A stretch of DNA of 64,000 nucleotides from positions 62,001-126,000 of the forward strand of contig NZ_JACHTC010000003.1 of the NCBI RefSeq assembly GCF_014145635.1, written 5' to 3'. Positions within the stretch are counted from its first letter, which is position 1. Each line of letters begins with the position of its first letter. The notes under the pieces were generated by a model. It did no database searches. It had not been told where the DNA came from and worked only from the letters and a program-made list of their open reading frames with translations. Shown piece by piece: positions 1 to 10,992 of this stretch. Origin of the DNA: Myroides sp. WP-1. GTDB lineage: Bacteria; Bacteroidota; Bacteroidia; Flavobacteriales; Flavobacteriaceae. The position numbers and the translations under genes are program-made.

Positions 1-434
1 AAGTAACACATCGTTACTGCTTTTCTATCAAAATATTTATCTGCGAATGCTAATCCAGCTCCTAAAGGAATTTGTCCACCTACAATTCCATGTCCTCCAT
101 AGAAGTTATGTTCTTTAGAAAAGATGTGCATTGAACCTCCCAAACCTTGAGAAGTACCTGTCCCTTTTCCTAACAATTCAGCCATAATTCTTCGTGGATC
201 AACGCCCAGTCCGATTGGTTGTACGTGATTTCTGTATGCTGTAATCATTTTGTCTTTTGACAAATCCATTGCGTGTAAAGCTCCAGCCAAAACCGCTTCT
301 TGCCCGTTATACAAATGTAAGAATCCTCTTACTTTTTGTTGAATATATAAAGCTGCAAGCTTGTCTTCAAACTTTCTCCAAAATAGCATGTCTTCATACC
401 ACTTTAGATAAACTTCTTTTGTAATTTCTTTCAT
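1..434 (-). CDS. pdhA: Pyruvate dehydrogenase E1 component, alpha subunit (5' part only)
   Basis: The minus-strand frame from the ATG at 434 runs off the window edge after about 144 codons. The protein is the thiamine-diphosphate-dependent E1 alpha subunit that decarboxylates pyruvate for acetyl-CoA synthesis. Visible motifs fit the family: MLFWRKFEDK near the N-terminus, then GFLHLYNGQEA, AYRNHVQPIGLG, GGSMHIF and GGHGIVGGQIPLGAGLA. The GDG...N thiamine-diphosphate site lies beyond the edge. A -7 element on the same strand at 511-518 gives a leader of roughly 70 nt that contains a short hairpin. The partner E1 beta or E2 gene is not in view. The family assignment is secure; the gene is cut by the window, not broken. 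Confidence 0.93.
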   Translation of the reverse strand, partial: MKEITKEVYLKWYEDMLFWRKFEDKLAALYIQQKVRGFLHLYNGQEAVLAGALHAMDLSKDKMITAYRNHVQPIGLGVDPRRIMAELLGKGTGTSQGLGGSMHIFSKEHNFYGGHGIVGGQIPLGAGLAFADKYFDRKAVTMCY

Positions 435-510
435 ATGACTTTACTTTTCATGAGTAGTGAACCTACTCTAAATACAGACTTTGCTAAATACCCACTATAC
501 TGTGGAAAGG

Positions 511-518
511 CAAAAATA
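511..518 (-). promoter_or_regulatory. Putative -7 promoter element of pdhA
   Basis: Read on the minus strand this is TATTTTTG, a match to the Bacteroidota -7 consensus TAnnTTTG, 77 nt upstream of the pdhA ATG. No clear TTG at the usual -33 distance. The leader carries an inverted repeat GAGTAG...CTACTC at 452-468. Confidence 0.45.
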
Positions 519-821
519 GCACATCTACTTTAGATTGAAAAATTTATTTGAAGTATTTTAAATTGTAGGTATTATTCTTTATATTTTTTAAGAAAACATT
601 TCATTTTTATTGAACATCCCCTCTTAACAATACTATTAATATAGTACACCAACTAAGTTTAGACCCCATTATTCACATTCATTTTATTCTTTTTATACGA
701 AAGTTATACTCCAAACTCGATACGCTATTCTTTTCCTAAAATTCACCTTCTATCTATTTTGATTCCAAGCATCATTATATTCTATTTTAATCCATAATTC
801 ACAGCATTTTATCCAAAAAAT

Positions 822-853
822 AAGCCCTTTTAGAGAATTTCTCTTCAAGGGCT
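822..853 (-). terminator. Orphan intrinsic terminator reading leftward
   Basis: On the minus strand AGCCCTTGAAGAGAA pairs with TTCTCTAAAAGGGCT across a short loop and is followed by a run of T with one interruption. No annotated minus-strand gene ends here: the nearest upstream one stops at 1407 and has its own terminator. See findings for the possible small RNA it closes. Confidence 0.6.
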
Positions 854-1356
854 CGATTCACGCTTAAAATAAAATATAAATTAGGTCATTACTTTACTGC
901 TTGTATCAAACGAGTGGTAACAACGACTATCCTAATTTGGGTTTTATTGTAAGATCAAAAGAAATACACCAGCGCTCACTTAATGCTCGCTTATTTGGAT
1001 TCCTATACACTTACTTCTCCATTTTTGTTGTGTTGCGTAGTTCTTTTATTTTCGTGAGACAAAGCAAGTCAATTTCAGCACAACTTCCAATTAATTCAAA
1101 TTAAGGTATAGTTAACCGATATCAATTTTAAGTTATCAAATTAAGCGATCACCGCAGATCGCTGTGACAAATCAGATCCGTTAGGTATTTCAGATAGGAG
1201 CAAATATCAAAAATAATGTAACTGGCTATTCAATTCGACTACCAAAACCATGGATTTAGCAATAAAACAACACTAATAAGAAGAAACAAGCAATAACAAG
1301 AGAATTTTAAAAGGTTAATACAGGGGTAACACAAAGCAAGACGAAGCAGAACTACA

Positions 1357-1390
1357 TAAAAAAAGCCTCACACTTTCGTGCGAGGCTTTT
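1357..1390 (-). terminator. Terminator of the rpoBC-DUF3467 transcript
   Basis: The inverted repeat AGCCTCaCAC...GTGcGAGGCT lies directly behind the DUF3467 stop. On the minus strand it is followed by seven or more T. It closes the long ribosomal protein-RNA polymerase transcript. Confidence 0.85.
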
Positions 1391-1406
1391 CTTTATATAG
1401 CGCTAA

Positions 1407-1718
1407 TTAAGCTTCTCCTTTTGGACCAAAGTTGATAGGAGGCATTGCATTATTACTTGAATCGTAATCTTTAATTGCTCCATTAGACTCTTCGAATCTA
1501 CTGATATTATCTTCCAGTGCTCGTAATAGTCTTTTAGCATGTTGCGGTGTCAAGATAATTCTTGATTTCACTCTAGCTTTTGGTACACCCGGCATGATGT
1601 TCACAAAATCGACCACAAATTCAGTGTTTGAATGATTGATTATTGCCAGATTGGAATAAGTTCCTTCTGCCGTTACTTCATCCAATTCGATATTGAAGTT
1701 ATTTTGATCTTCAGCCAT
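1407..1718 (-). CDS. DUF3467 family protein
   Basis: A 103-residue cytoplasmic protein of the DUF3467 family, function unknown. It has no signal peptide or membrane segment. The core AIINHSNTEFVVDF, MPGVPKARVKSRIILTP and QHAKRLLRAL is the part I recognise; the C-terminal 30 residues are Asn/Pro/Gly-rich and probably flexible. Its ATG lies 3 nt behind the rpoC stop and it is followed at once by the operon terminator, so it is the last gene of the RNA polymerase transcript and is probably translated by ribosomes finishing rpoC. The fixed position behind rpoC is, to my knowledge, common in Bacteroidota, which suggests but does not prove a link to transcription. Confidence 0.85.
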   Translation of the reverse strand: MAEDQNNFNIELDEVTAEGTYSNLAIINHSNTEFVVDFVNIMPGVPKARVKSRIILTPQHAKRLLRALEDNISRFEESNGAIKDYDSSNNAMPPINFGPKGEA

Positions 1719-1721
1719 GTC

Positions 1722-4700
1722 TTAGAAGTTTAATTCTTGTTCTTGCGTTAATAAATCTCCATTTTCATTTGAAGAAACAATGATACTTTCATACTCACGC
1801 ATACCAGTACCAGCAGGGATTCTATGTCCAACAATTACGTTTTCTTTTAATCCCATTAATGTATCAATCTTACCAGCTACAGCTGCTTCGTTTAACACTT
1901 TTGTTGTTTCCTGGAATGACGCTGCAGAGATAAACGACTTCGTTTGTAACGAAGCTCTAGTAATACCTTGTAGAATTGGAGTACCAGTAGCTGGCATAAC
2001 ATCTCTAGCGATTACTAAGTTTTTATCTTCGCGTTTTAACAATGAGTTCTCATCGCGTAATTCGCGCATTGAAACAATTTGTCCTTCTTTCAAGTTCTCA
2101 GATTCACCAGCATCAACAACAACTTTCATACCGAATAAACGATCGTTTTCAACGATAAAGTCACTTGTGTGAATTAATTGATCTTCTAAGAACAAGGTAT
2201 CCCCTGGATCTTGAATTTGAACTTTACGCATCATTTGTCTAATAACAACCTCGAAGTGTTTGTCATTAATTTTTACCCCTTGTAAACGGTAAACTTCTTG
2301 AATTTCGTTTACTAAGTACTGTTGAACAGCTGAAGGTCCTTGGATACGTAAAATATCATCTGGCGTAATTGCTCCGTCAGACAATGGTAAACCTGCTCTT
2401 ACGAAGTCATTCTCTTGAACTAAGATTTGGTTAGAAAGTTTAACTAAATACTTTCTTACATCTCCTGTTCTAGATTCAACAACGATCTCTCTGTTACCTC
2501 TTTTCACTTTACCGAAAGATACTACCCCATCAATTTCAGAAACTACAGCTGGATTCGACGGATTACGCGCTTCTAAAAGCTCTGTAATACGAGGTAAACC
2601 TCCTGTAATATCCCCTGCTTTTGAGGTATGACGAGGAATCTTAACTAAAACTTTACCAGCTTTAATTTTCTCTCCGTCATTTACCATTAAGTGAGAACCT
2701 ACTGGTAAGTTGTATGAACGAATTAACTCACCGTCTTTACCGTAAATTAATAAAGTAGGAATTAATTTTTTGTTTCTTGATTCGCTAATTACCTTTTCTT
2801 GGAAACCAGTTTGCTCATCGATTTCAACCATGAACGTTTGTCCTTGTTCGATATCTTCATAAGCAACTTTACCTGTGAACTCAGAAACGATTACACCGTT
2901 ATAAGGGTCCCACTTACAGATAATAGCTCCTTCTTCAACAACATCTCCGTCATTTACAAAGATTGTAGAACCATAAGGGATATTGTTTGTTGTTAACAAA
3001 ATTCCTGTATTTGAATCGTACAATTTCACCTCTGTAGAACGAGAGATAACGATGTTGATCTTCTTTCCTTCGTGGTCTTCACCTTCAACTGTTCTAAGTT
3101 CTTCGATCTCTAAACGACCTTTAAACTTAGCGTTGATTGTAGAAGTTTCAGAAATATTTCCAGCAGTACCCCCAACGTGGAAGGTTCTCAATGTTAACTG
3201 TGTACCAGGCTCCCCAATTGATTGAGCAGCAACAACACCAACAGCTTCACCTTTTTGAACCATTCTTGCTGTAGCAAGGTTACGTCCGTAACATTTCGCA
3301 CAGATACCAACTTTAGCCTCACATGTCAATGGAGAACGAACTTCAACCGATTCGATAGGAGCTGCGTTGATTGCTTTAGCGATTGCTTCAGTGATTTCCT
3401 CACCTGCACCAACGATTACTTCTGAGTTTAAAGGATTCACTACGTTGTTTAACGCAACACGTCCTAATACTCTTTCTCCTAATGTTTCAATTACCTCTTC
3501 GTTTTTCTTTAATGGCATTACATCAATACCTCTCAAAGTACCACAATCCACCGAGTTAACGATTACATCTTGTGCAACGTCATGTAGACGACGAGTTAAG
3601 TATCCAGCATCCGCTGTTTTTAACGCCGTATCCGCAAGACCTTTACGAGCACCGTGAGTAGAAATGAAATACTCTAAAATCGATAGACCTTCTTTAAAGT
3701 TAGAAAGAATCGGGTTTTCGATAATCTCACCACCACCTGCTGTTGATTTTTTCGGCTTAGCCATCAAACCACGCATACCAGTTAACTGACGAATCTGCTC
3801 CTTAGAACCCCTCGCTCCAGAATCCAACATCATGTATACTGAGTTAAATCCTTGTTTATCTTCGCGAATGTTCTTCATCGCTAATTCAGTTAACATAGCG
3901 TTTGTCGATGTCCAAACGTCAATAACTTGGTTGTAACGCTCATTATTTGTGATAAGCCCCATGTTATAGTTCATAGTAATATGATCTACTTGTTGGTTTG
4001 CATCATCAATCAAATCTTGTTTTTTCTCTGGAACGATAATATCACCCAAACTGAATGACAATCCTCCGCGGAAAGCGTAACCATAGCCCATTCCTTTGAT
4101 ATCATCTAAGAATGCAGCTGTTGTAGGTACGTCAGTTGTAGCTAAAATACCTCCAATAATATCACGAAGTGATTTTTTCGTTAATACCTCATTGATATAT
4201 CCTGCTTTTTCAGGAACTACCTCGTTAAACAAGATACGTCCAGCAGTAGTTTCAATGATTCTATACGCTAATTCACCTTTTTCGTTATAATCTTTCGCAC
4301 GTACTTTAACACCAGCATTCAAGTCAAGTTTCCCTTCGTTGATAGCAATGTGTACTTCCTCAACAGAGTAGAATGTTAATCCTTCTCCTTTTACAATTTC
4401 TTCTGGTGTAGACTTACGTAACTTAGTCATATAGTATAGACCAAGTACCATGTCTTGAGAAGGTACTGTAATAGGCGCACCATTCGCTGGGTTCAAGATA
4501 TTGTGTGAAGCCAACATTAACAATTGAGCTTCTAAGATTGCCTCTGGTCCTAATGGCAAGTGAACTGCCATCTGGTCACCATCGAAATCCGCGTTAAACG
4601 CCGTACACACTAATGGGTGTAACTGAATCGCTTTACCTTCAATCAATTTCGGTTGGAATGCTTGAATACCTAAACGGTGTAACGTAGGGGCACGGTTCAA

Positions 4701-6017
4701 TAGAACAGGGTGTCCTTTAATCACGTTTTCTAAGATATCCCAAACTACTGGCTCTCTCTTATCAATAATTTTCTTCGCAGATTTTACTGTTTTTACGATA
4801 CCTCTCTCAATCAATTTACGGATTACGAACGGTTTGTAAAGTTCAGCAGCCATATCTTTTGGCAATCCACACTCGTATAATTTCAATTCAGGTCCAACGA
4901 CAATTACCGAACGAGCAGAATAATCCACACGTTTACCAAGTAAGTTTTGACGGAAACGTCCTTGTTTACCTTTTAATGAATCAGATAATGATTTTAATGG
5001 ACGGTTAGACTCAGTCTTAACAGCAGAAGATTTTCTTGTGTTGTCAAATAGTGAATCTACAGCCTCTTGAAGCATACGTTTTTCATTACGCAAGATTACT
5101 TCAGGAGCTTTAATTTCCATTAATCGTTTTAAACGGTTGTTACGGATAATCACACGACGATATAGGTCATTCAAATCCGACGTTGCAAAACGACCACCAT
5201 CTAATGGCACTAATGGACGTAATTCAGGTGGAATAACAGGAATCACTTTTAGGATCATCCATTCAGGTCTATTCTCGCGATTCTCGTTTGATTCACGGAA
5301 AGCCTCAACCACTTGAAGACGTTTTAATGCTTCGGTTTTTCTTTGTTTAGATGTTTCGTTATTAGCTGCGTGACGCAAAGTATAAGACAATTGATCTAAG
5401 TCAGTTGTCGCTAATAAATCCATAATACATTCAGCACCCATTTTAGCGATGAATTTATTTGGATCTGTATCATCTAAGAATTGATTTTCCATCGGAAGAG
5501 AATCTGCGATATTCAGATATTCTTCTTCAGTTAAGAAATCAAGGCGATTTAGCGCTTCACCCTCGGCATTTTTAGCAATACCTGGTTGAATTACGACATA
5601 ACGCTCGTAGTAGATGATCATATCTAGCTTCTTAGACGGAAGACCTAAGATATAACCAATTTTATTAGGTAAAGAACGGAAATACCAAATATGTGCAATA
5701 GGCACAACAAGGTTGATATGCCCTACTCTATCTCGACGTACTTTCTTTTCAGTAACTTCAACACCACAACGGTCACAAACGATTCCTTTGTAGCGAATTC
5801 TTTTATACTTACCACAAGCACACTCGTAATCTTTTACAGGACCAAAAATACGCTCGCAGAATAAACCATCACGTTCTGGTTTATGCGTACGATAGTTAAT
5901 TGTTTCTGGTTTTAAAACTTCCCCTCTTGATTCAGCAAGAATCGATTCAGGTGAAGCTAAACCAATTGAGATTTTATTAAACCTTTTTACGGTATTTTTC
6001 TCTTTATTTCTATTCAT
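1722..6017 (-). CDS. rpoC: DNA-directed RNA polymerase subunit beta'
   Basis: A 1431-residue beta' subunit, the catalytic clamp subunit of RNA polymerase. The N-terminal zinc site is intact (Cys66, Cys68, Cys81, Cys84). The active-site motif NADFDGD holds the magnesium-binding Asp477, Asp479 and Asp481. The second zinc site is present too, with a Cys in SVDCGTLRG and three more in the [12 protein letters not shown] stretch. The length is near that of the E. coli protein (1407 residues). It starts 70 nt behind rpoB in the same transcript, and its stop is followed after 3 nt by the DUF3467 start. No truncation or frameshift. Confidence 0.99.
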   Translation of the reverse strand: MNRNKEKNTVKRFNKISIGLASPESILAESRGEVLKPETINYRTHKPERDGLFCERIFGPVKDYECACGKYKRIRYKGIVCDRCGVEVTEKKVRRDRVGHINLVVPIAHIWYFRSLPNKIGYILGLPSKKLDMIIYYERYVVIQPGIAKNAEGEALNRLDFLTEEEYLNIADSLPMENQFLDDTDPNKFIAKMGAECIMDLLATTDLDQLSYTLRHAANNETSKQRKTEALKRLQVVEAFRESNENRENRPEWMILKVIPVIPPELRPLVPLDGGRFATSDLNDLYRRVIIRNNRLKRLMEIKAPEVILRNEKRMLQEAVDSLFDNTRKSSAVKTESNRPLKSLSDSLKGKQGRFRQNLLGKRVDYSARSVIVVGPELKLYECGLPKDMAAELYKPFVIRKLIERGIVKTVKSAKKIIDKREPVVWDILENVIKGHPVLLNRAPTLHRLGIQAFQPKLIEGKAIQLHPLVCTAFNADFDGDQMAVHLPLGPEAILEAQLLMLASHNILNPANGAPITVPSQDMVLGLYYMTKLRKSTPEEIVKGEGLTFYSVEEVHIAINEGKLDLNAGVKVRAKDYNEKGELAYRIIETTAGRILFNEVVPEKAGYINEVLTKKSLRDIIGGILATTDVPTTAAFLDDIKGMGYGYAFRGGLSFSLGDIIVPEKKQDLIDDANQQVDHITMNYNMGLITNNERYNQVIDVWTSTNAMLTELAMKNIREDKQGFNSVYMMLDSGARGSKEQIRQLTGMRGLMAKPKKSTAGGGEIIENPILSNFKEGLSILEYFISTHGARKGLADTALKTADAGYLTRRLHDVAQDVIVNSVDCGTLRGIDVMPLKKNEEVIETLGERVLGRVALNNVVNPLNSEVIVGAGEEITEAIAKAINAAPIESVEVRSPLTCEAKVGICAKCYGRNLATARMVQKGEAVGVVAAQSIGEPGTQLTLRTFHVGGTAGNISETSTINAKFKGRLEIEELRTVEGEDHEGKKINIVISRSTEVKLYDSNTGILLTTNNIPYGSTIFVNDGDVVEEGAIICKWDPYNGVIVSEFTGKVAYEDIEQGQTFMVEIDEQTGFQEKVISESRNKKLIPTLLIYGKDGELIRSYNLPVGSHLMVNDGEKIKAGKVLVKIPRHTSKAGDITGGLPRITELLEARNPSNPAVVSEIDGVVSFGKVKRGNREIVVESRTGDVRKYLVKLSNQILVQENDFVRAGLPLSDGAITPDDILRIQGPSAVQQYLVNEIQEVYRLQGVKINDKHFEVVIRQMMRKVQIQDPGDTLFLEDQLIHTSDFIVENDRLFGMKVVVDAGESENLKEGQIVSMRELRDENSLLKREDKNLVIARDVMPATGTPILQGITRASLQTKSFISAASFQETTKVLNEAAVAGKIDTLMGLKENVIVGHRIPAGTGMREYESIIVSSNENGDLLTQEQELNF

Positions 6018-6087
6018 GGTAAACTTACTTGTTAAAGTGTATGATAAAGAGTAAGCAGCAAAAACTGCTTACTCTAAAATCTATAGT

Positions 6088-9000
6088 TTATTCTTCTAAT
6101 CTGATGTCTAATCCAAGACCTTTTAATTCATGCATTAATACATTGAATGATTCAGGCAATCCTGGTTCTGGCATAGTTTCACCTTTAACGATAGCTTCGT
6201 AAGTTTTCGCTCTACCAATAACGTCATCCGATTTTACCGTCAAAATCTCACGTAATGTACTTGATGCTCCGTATGCTTCTAGAGCCCAAACCTCCATCTC
6301 TCCAAAACGCTGACCTCCAAATTGAGCTTTACCTCCTAATGGTTGTTGCGTAATTAAAGAGTATGGTCCGATTGAACGCGCGTGCATCTTATCATCAACC
6401 ATGTGTCCTAATTTCAACATGTAAATAACTCCTACTGTTGCTCTTTGGTGGAAACGTTCTCCTGTTCCTCCATCGTACAAATAAGTATGTCCAAATCTAG
6501 GAATACCAGCTTCATCTGTAAGCGCATTAATTTGATCTAATTCAGCACCGTCGAAAATTGGAGTAGCATATTTTTTACCCAATTTTTGTCCAGCCCATCC
6601 TAATACAGTTTCATAGATCTGACCAATGTTCATACGAGATGGTACCCCTAATGGGTTTAACACGATATCCACTGGCGTACCGTCTTCTAAGAATGGCATG
6701 TCTTCATCTCTAACGATTCTAGCAACAATACCTTTGTTACCGTGACGTCCTGCCATCTTATCCCCAACTTTTAACTTACGTTTTTTAGCAATATAAACTT
6801 TTGCAAGTTTTAAGATTCCAGATGGTAATTCATCCCCAACCGTAATCATAAATTTCTCTCTACGTAAAGCACCTTGTAAGTCGTTCAACTTAATTTTGTA
6901 GTTGTGGATCAAATCAGTAATCATACTGTTTGTCTCTTCATCAACTGTCCATTGTCCTTTCGTTAAGTGAGCGAAATCATCTACAGCATGTAACATTTTT
7001 TGAGTGAATTTCTTTCCTTTCGGTAAGATTTCCTCTCCTAAATCATTCAATACACCTTGTGATGTTTTACCATTCACGATGAAGAATAATTTTTCAACCA
7101 AACGATCTTTTAACTCATTAAACTTCACTTCGAATTTTGTTTCTAATAAAGCTAAATCATCTTTGTCTTTTGAGCGTTTGCGTTTGTCTTTTACAGCTCT
7201 TGCAAATAATTTTTTATCTAACACAACTCCTCTTAATGAAGGCGAAGCTTTTAACGATGCATCTTTAACATCTCCAGCTTTATCACCGAAGATTGCGCGT
7301 AATAACTTCTCTTCAGGTGTTGGATCAGACTCACCTTTCGGTGTAATTTTACCAATAAGGATATCACCAGGCTTAACTTCAGCACCGATGCGGATCATAC
7401 CGTTTTCATCTAAGTCTTTTGTTGCCTCTTCACTTACGTTCGGGATATCATTAGTCAACTCTTCGTTTCCTAATTTAGTATCACGTACCTCAAGTGTATA
7501 GTCATCAATGTGGATAGATGTAAAGATATCTTCACGCACTACTTTTTCAGAGATCACGATAGCATCCTCGAAGTTGTACCCTTTCCATGGCATAAAAGCC
7601 ACTTGCAAGTTACGTCCAAGCGCTAACTCTCCGTTTTGTGTAGCATATCCTTCACATAATACTTGTCCTCTTGTTACTCTATCTCCTTTGCGAACAATAG
7701 GTTTCAAGTTGATACAAGTACTTTGGTTGGTTTTTCTAAATTTAATTAGATTGTATACTTTTTCGTCTGGATCGAAGCTGATTAAACGCTCTTCATCCGT
7801 ACGATCGTATTTAATAATAATTTTTTGAGCGTCTACATACTCAACAACTCCTTCACCTTCAGCGTTAATTAAAACACGTGAATCCGAAGCAACTTGTCTT
7901 TCTAAACCTGTACCTACGATTGGAGAATCCGCACGTAATAAAGGCACAGCCTGACGCATCATGTTTGATCCCATCAACGCACGGTTGGCGTCATCGTGTT
8001 CTAAGAACGGAATCAATGAAGCTGAAATTGAAGCGATCTGGTTAGGAGAAACGTCAGTATAGTGTAATTCTTTAGGTTCAACCACTGGGAAATCCCCTTC
8101 TTCTTTTACAACTACACGTTCTTCTGTAATGTTTCCTTCGCTATCCATTGGAACGTTCGCTTGAGCGATTAACATTCCTTCCTCTTCTTCAGCACTTAAA
8201 TATACTGGATCGTTCACGATATCCACTTTTCCTTCCACTACTGGACGGTATGGAGTTTCGATGAATCCCATGTTATTCACTTTTGCATACACCGCAAGAG
8301 ATGAGATCAAACCAATGTTTGGTCCCTCTGGCGTTTCAATAGGACATAAACGTCCGTAGTGTGTATAGTGAACGTCACGTACCTCGAAACCAGCTCTTTC
8401 TCTAGATAAACCTCCAGGTCCTAAAGCTGATAAACGACGTTTATGTGTAATCTCTGCCAATGGATTCGTTTGATCCATGAACTGAGATAACTGGTTCGTT
8501 CCGAAAAATGAATTAATCACTGAAGATAATGTCTTCGCGTTAATTAAGTCGATTGGAGTAAACACTTCGTTGTCACGTACGTTCATACGCTCGCGAATTG
8601 TTCTAGCCATACGTGCTAAACCAACACCAAATTGAGCTGATAATTGCTCACCTACAGTACGTACACGACGGTTTGATAAGTGGTCAATATCATCAATCTC
8701 AGCCTTCGAGTTAATCAATTCAATCAAGTATTTAACAATAGTGATAATATCTTCTTTTGTCAATACCTGTTTGTCAATTGGGGTATCAAGATTAAGTTTT
8801 TTATTCATTCTGTAACGACCTACCTCACCTAGATTGTAACGTTGGTCGGAGAAGAATAATTTATCAATAATACCGCGTGCAGTTTCCTCATCAGGCGGTT
8901 CTGCATTACGCAACTGACGGTAGATGTGCTCTACTGCCTCTTTTTCAGAGTTAGTAGGGTCCTTCTGTAACGTATTATGAATGATGGCATAATCTGCCTG

Positions 9001-9900
9001 ATTATTGTCTTCTTTATGTAGGAGGATATTCTTAACGTTCGCCTCAATGATTTCTTCGACATTATCTTTATCTAGGACTGTATCACGGTCTAAGATAATC
9101 TCATTTCTCTCAATTGAAACTACTTCTCCTGTATCTTCATCTACGAAGTCTTCATGCCAAGTGTTTAACACACGTGCAGCAAGTCGACGACCGATGTATT
9201 TTTTCAATCCTGTTTTTGATACTTTTACCTCCTCTGCAAGGTCGAAAATCTCTAGGATATCCTTGTCTCTTTCGAATCCAATTGCACGGAATAAGGTAGT
9301 AACAGGTAATTTTTTCTTTCTATCAATATAGGCGTACATTACGCTATTGATATCAGTAGCAAACTCAATCCATGATCCTTTGAAAGGAATAACTCTCGCC
9401 GAATACAATTTAGTTCCATTAGCATGGAATGACTGTCCAAAGAACACACCAGGTGAACGGTGTAATTGAGACACTACCACACGCTCAGCTCCATTGATTA
9501 CAAATGTACCGCTAGGCGTCATATACGGTATAGTTCCCAAATACACATCTTGAACGATAGTCTCGAAATCTTCGTGTTCTGGATCAGTACAGTACAATTT
9601 TAAACGCGCTTTTAACGGAACGCTATACGTTAGTCCTCTATCAATACATTCTTCAATTGAATAGCGAGGAGGATCAACAAAGTAATCAAGAAACTCCAAT
9701 ACAAACTGATTTCTCGTATCAGTGATCGGGAAGTTCTCCATGAAGGTATTATATAAACCTTCATTACCTCTTTCTTCTGATTTCGTTTCTAACTGAAAGA
9801 AATCCTTAAAAGACTTAACCTGGATATCCAAGAAATCTGGATAAGCAGGAATATTCTTTGTAGAGGCAAAATTTAATCTTTCATTCTGATTTGTGATCAT
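6088..9900 (-). CDS. rpoB: DNA-directed RNA polymerase subunit beta
   Basis: A 1270-residue beta subunit. I place the start at the ATG at 9900; the preceding TTG codon would add only one residue. The rifampicin-pocket region reads [14 protein letters not shown]...[14 protein letters not shown], with the equivalents of E. coli Asp516, His526 and Ser531 all unchanged, so nothing here predicts rifampicin resistance. The GRHGNKGIV and [24 protein letters not shown] blocks near the C-terminus are intact. It lies 127 nt behind rplL, a gap that holds a strong hairpin (9969-10005), and 70 nt ahead of rpoC. Assembles with RpoC, RpoA and RpoZ in the core enzyme. Confidence 0.99.
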   Translation of the reverse strand: MITNQNERLNFASTKNIPAYPDFLDIQVKSFKDFFQLETKSEERGNEGLYNTFMENFPITDTRNQFVLEFLDYFVDPPRYSIEECIDRGLTYSVPLKARLKLYCTDPEHEDFETIVQDVYLGTIPYMTPSGTFVINGAERVVVSQLHRSPGVFFGQSFHANGTKLYSARVIPFKGSWIEFATDINSVMYAYIDRKKKLPVTTLFRAIGFERDKDILEIFDLAEEVKVSKTGLKKYIGRRLAARVLNTWHEDFVDEDTGEVVSIERNEIILDRDTVLDKDNVEEIIEANVKNILLHKEDNNQADYAIIHNTLQKDPTNSEKEAVEHIYRQLRNAEPPDEETARGIIDKLFFSDQRYNLGEVGRYRMNKKLNLDTPIDKQVLTKEDIITIVKYLIELINSKAEIDDIDHLSNRRVRTVGEQLSAQFGVGLARMARTIRERMNVRDNEVFTPIDLINAKTLSSVINSFFGTNQLSQFMDQTNPLAEITHKRRLSALGPGGLSRERAGFEVRDVHYTHYGRLCPIETPEGPNIGLISSLAVYAKVNNMGFIETPYRPVVEGKVDIVNDPVYLSAEEEEGMLIAQANVPMDSEGNITEERVVVKEEGDFPVVEPKELHYTDVSPNQIASISASLIPFLEHDDANRALMGSNMMRQAVPLLRADSPIVGTGLERQVASDSRVLINAEGEGVVEYVDAQKIIIKYDRTDEERLISFDPDEKVYNLIKFRKTNQSTCINLKPIVRKGDRVTRGQVLCEGYATQNGELALGRNLQVAFMPWKGYNFEDAIVISEKVVREDIFTSIHIDDYTLEVRDTKLGNEELTNDIPNVSEEATKDLDENGMIRIGAEVKPGDILIGKITPKGESDPTPEEKLLRAIFGDKAGDVKDASLKASPSLRGVVLDKKLFARAVKDKRKRSKDKDDLALLETKFEVKFNELKDRLVEKLFFIVNGKTSQGVLNDLGEEILPKGKKFTQKMLHAVDDFAHLTKGQWTVDEETNSMITDLIHNYKIKLNDLQGALRREKFMITVGDELPSGILKLAKVYIAKKRKLKVGDKMAGRHGNKGIVARIVRDEDMPFLEDGTPVDIVLNPLGVPSRMNIGQIYETVLGWAGQKLGKKYATPIFDGAELDQINALTDEAGIPRFGHTYLYDGGTGERFHQRATVGVIYMLKLGHMVDDKMHARSIGPYSLITQQPLGGKAQFGGQRFGEMEVWALEAYGASSTLREILTVKSDDVIGRAKTYEAIVKGETMPEPGLPESFNVLMHELKGLGLDIRLEE

Positions 9901-9968
9901 CAATGGACAATAAATTTTGTTTATAATGTTTAATAAGATTTACGCACAAATCGATTTATACGCAAAAT

Positions 9969-10005
9969 GGTTTAGGCCTTTGGGATTGCTCCCAAGACCT
10001 AAACC
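9969..10005 (-). promoter_or_regulatory. Hairpin in the rplL-rpoB gap
   Basis: The arms GGTTTAGG.CTT.GGGA and TCCCAAGaCCTAAACC form a long stem with small imperfections and a 4-nt loop. The T run behind it on the minus strand is only four, so it is a weak terminator at best. Its place matches the rplL-rpoB attenuator/RNase processing region known from E. coli, which suggests it lowers or processes rpoBC transcript relative to ribosomal proteins. Confidence 0.6.
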
Positions 10006-10027
10006 TAAAATATTTTGGTTAAAAAGC

Positions 10028-10396
10028 TTATTTAAGCTCAACAACAGCTCCAGCTTCTTCCAATGCTTTTTTAAGACCTTCAGCCTCATCTTTAGAAACA
10101 CCTTCTTTGATGTTTGCAGGAACTGAATCAACCATATCTTTAGCTTCTTTAAGACCTAAACCAGTTAATTCTTTAACTGCTTTAACTACTGCTAATTTAG
10201 AAGCACCAGCGTCTTTTAATACTACTGTGAATTCAGTTTGCTCTTCAGCAGCTCCAGCGTCTCCACCAGCAGCTACAACTACAGCAGCAGCTGCAGGCTC
10301 AATTCCGTATTCATCTTTTAATATAGTTGCTAATTCGTTAACTTCTTTAACTGTTAAGTTAACTAATTGTTCTGCGAATTGTTTCAAATCTGCCAT
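10028..10396 (-). CDS. rplL: 50S ribosomal protein L7/L12 (bL12)
   Basis: A 122-residue stalk protein. It has the N-terminal dimerisation and L10-binding part ([15 protein letters not shown]), an Ala/Gly-rich hinge at about 37-50, and the C-terminal factor-binding domain with KTxx-type blocks ([17 protein letters not shown]). Multiple dimers bind L10 and recruit elongation factors to the ribosome. It lies 85 nt behind rplJ, the usual partner order, and is separated from rpoB by a hairpin-containing gap. Length and composition are normal. Confidence 0.98.
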   Translation of the reverse strand: MADLKQFAEQLVNLTVKEVNELATILKDEYGIEPAAAAVVVAAGGDAGAAEEQTEFTVVLKDAGASKLAVVKAVKELTGLGLKEAKDMVDSVPANIKEGVSKDEAEGLKKALEEAGAVVELK

Positions 10397-10481
10397 TTTT
10401 TCTATCGTTTAAATGATTTGTAAAAATATAATTTATTAATGTGCGTTCGTTTATGGAACATTCAAACACAAGAATCTTTTT

Positions 10482-10970
10482 TTATTCTTCGTCTTTGAAT
10501 TGATTTTGTAGAGCTGAGATAACTCTTTGAGCAGGTGATTGTAGTAATCCGATGATTTCTCCAATAACTTCCTCTTTAGATTTGATAGCTACTAACGAAT
10601 CTAATTGGCTATCACCGATATAGATTTCTTCGTTAATGTAAGCTCCTTTCAATAAAGGTTTGTCGCTTTTCTTTCTAAAATCTTTGATAATTTTAGCCGG
10701 TCCGTTAGCAACGTCCGAAATAAAGATCGCGCTGTTTCCTTTTAATACTGAAGGTAAATCCTCATAGTTTTTCTCAGATGATTCCATTGCTTTAGCAAGC
10801 AACGTATTCTTAACTACTTCAACTGTGATACCTGCTTTATTACAAGCTCTTCTCAAGTTTGTAGTAACCTCTGCATTTAATCCTGAAATATCAGCTATAT
10901 AAAAGATATTAGCATCTGCTAATTTTCCTTTAATGTCTTCTATCGCTACTGCTTTTTGTTCTCTAGTCAT
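10482..10970 (-). CDS. rplJ: 50S ribosomal protein L10 (uL10)
   Basis: A 162-residue protein that anchors the L7/L12 stalk to 23S rRNA. The N-terminal RNA-binding domain shows the family pattern (DIKGKLADANIFYIADISGL, LRRACNKAGITVEVVKNTLLAKA); the C-terminal helix SPAQRVISALQNQFK is the L7/L12 dimer-binding part. In many bacteria L10 represses its own operon by binding the rplJ leader; the 22-nt gap to rplA here leaves little leader, so such control would have to use sequence inside rplA. Part of the rplKAJL block. Confidence 0.97.
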   Translation of the reverse strand: MTREQKAVAIEDIKGKLADANIFYIADISGLNAEVTTNLRRACNKAGITVEVVKNTLLAKAMESSEKNYEDLPSVLKGNSAIFISDVANGPAKIIKDFRKKSDKPLLKGAYINEEIYIGDSQLDSLVAIKSKEEVIGEIIGLLQSPAQRVISALQNQFKDEE

Positions 10971-10992
10971 ACGTAAAAATTTTTTCTACCAA

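Larger units (their letters stand above)
435..1406. other. Gene-poor stretch between pdhA and the DUF3467 gene
   Basis: This stretch of almost 1 kb has no convincing gene. It holds the pdhA promoter (511-518), an orphan terminator-like hairpin reading leftward (822-853), a short open frame on the plus strand at 880-1104 that I regard as a remnant, a small hairpin with arms AGCGATC/GATCGCT at 1144-1163, a possible minus-strand -7 element at 1208-1215, and the DUF3467 terminator at 1357-1390. The part from about 855 to 1200 is less AT-extreme than the flanking spacers, which suggests decayed or non-coding-RNA sequence rather than plain spacer. Confidence 0.6.

Noticed and set aside
7004..7501. 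Plus-strand open frame of 165 codons inside rpoB
   Set aside because: Antisense shadow of a conserved gene; the product is low-complexity and matches nothing.
7930..8600. Possible rifampicin-resistance changes in rpoB
   Set aside because: The residues equivalent to Asp516, His526 and Ser531 of E. coli are unchanged.
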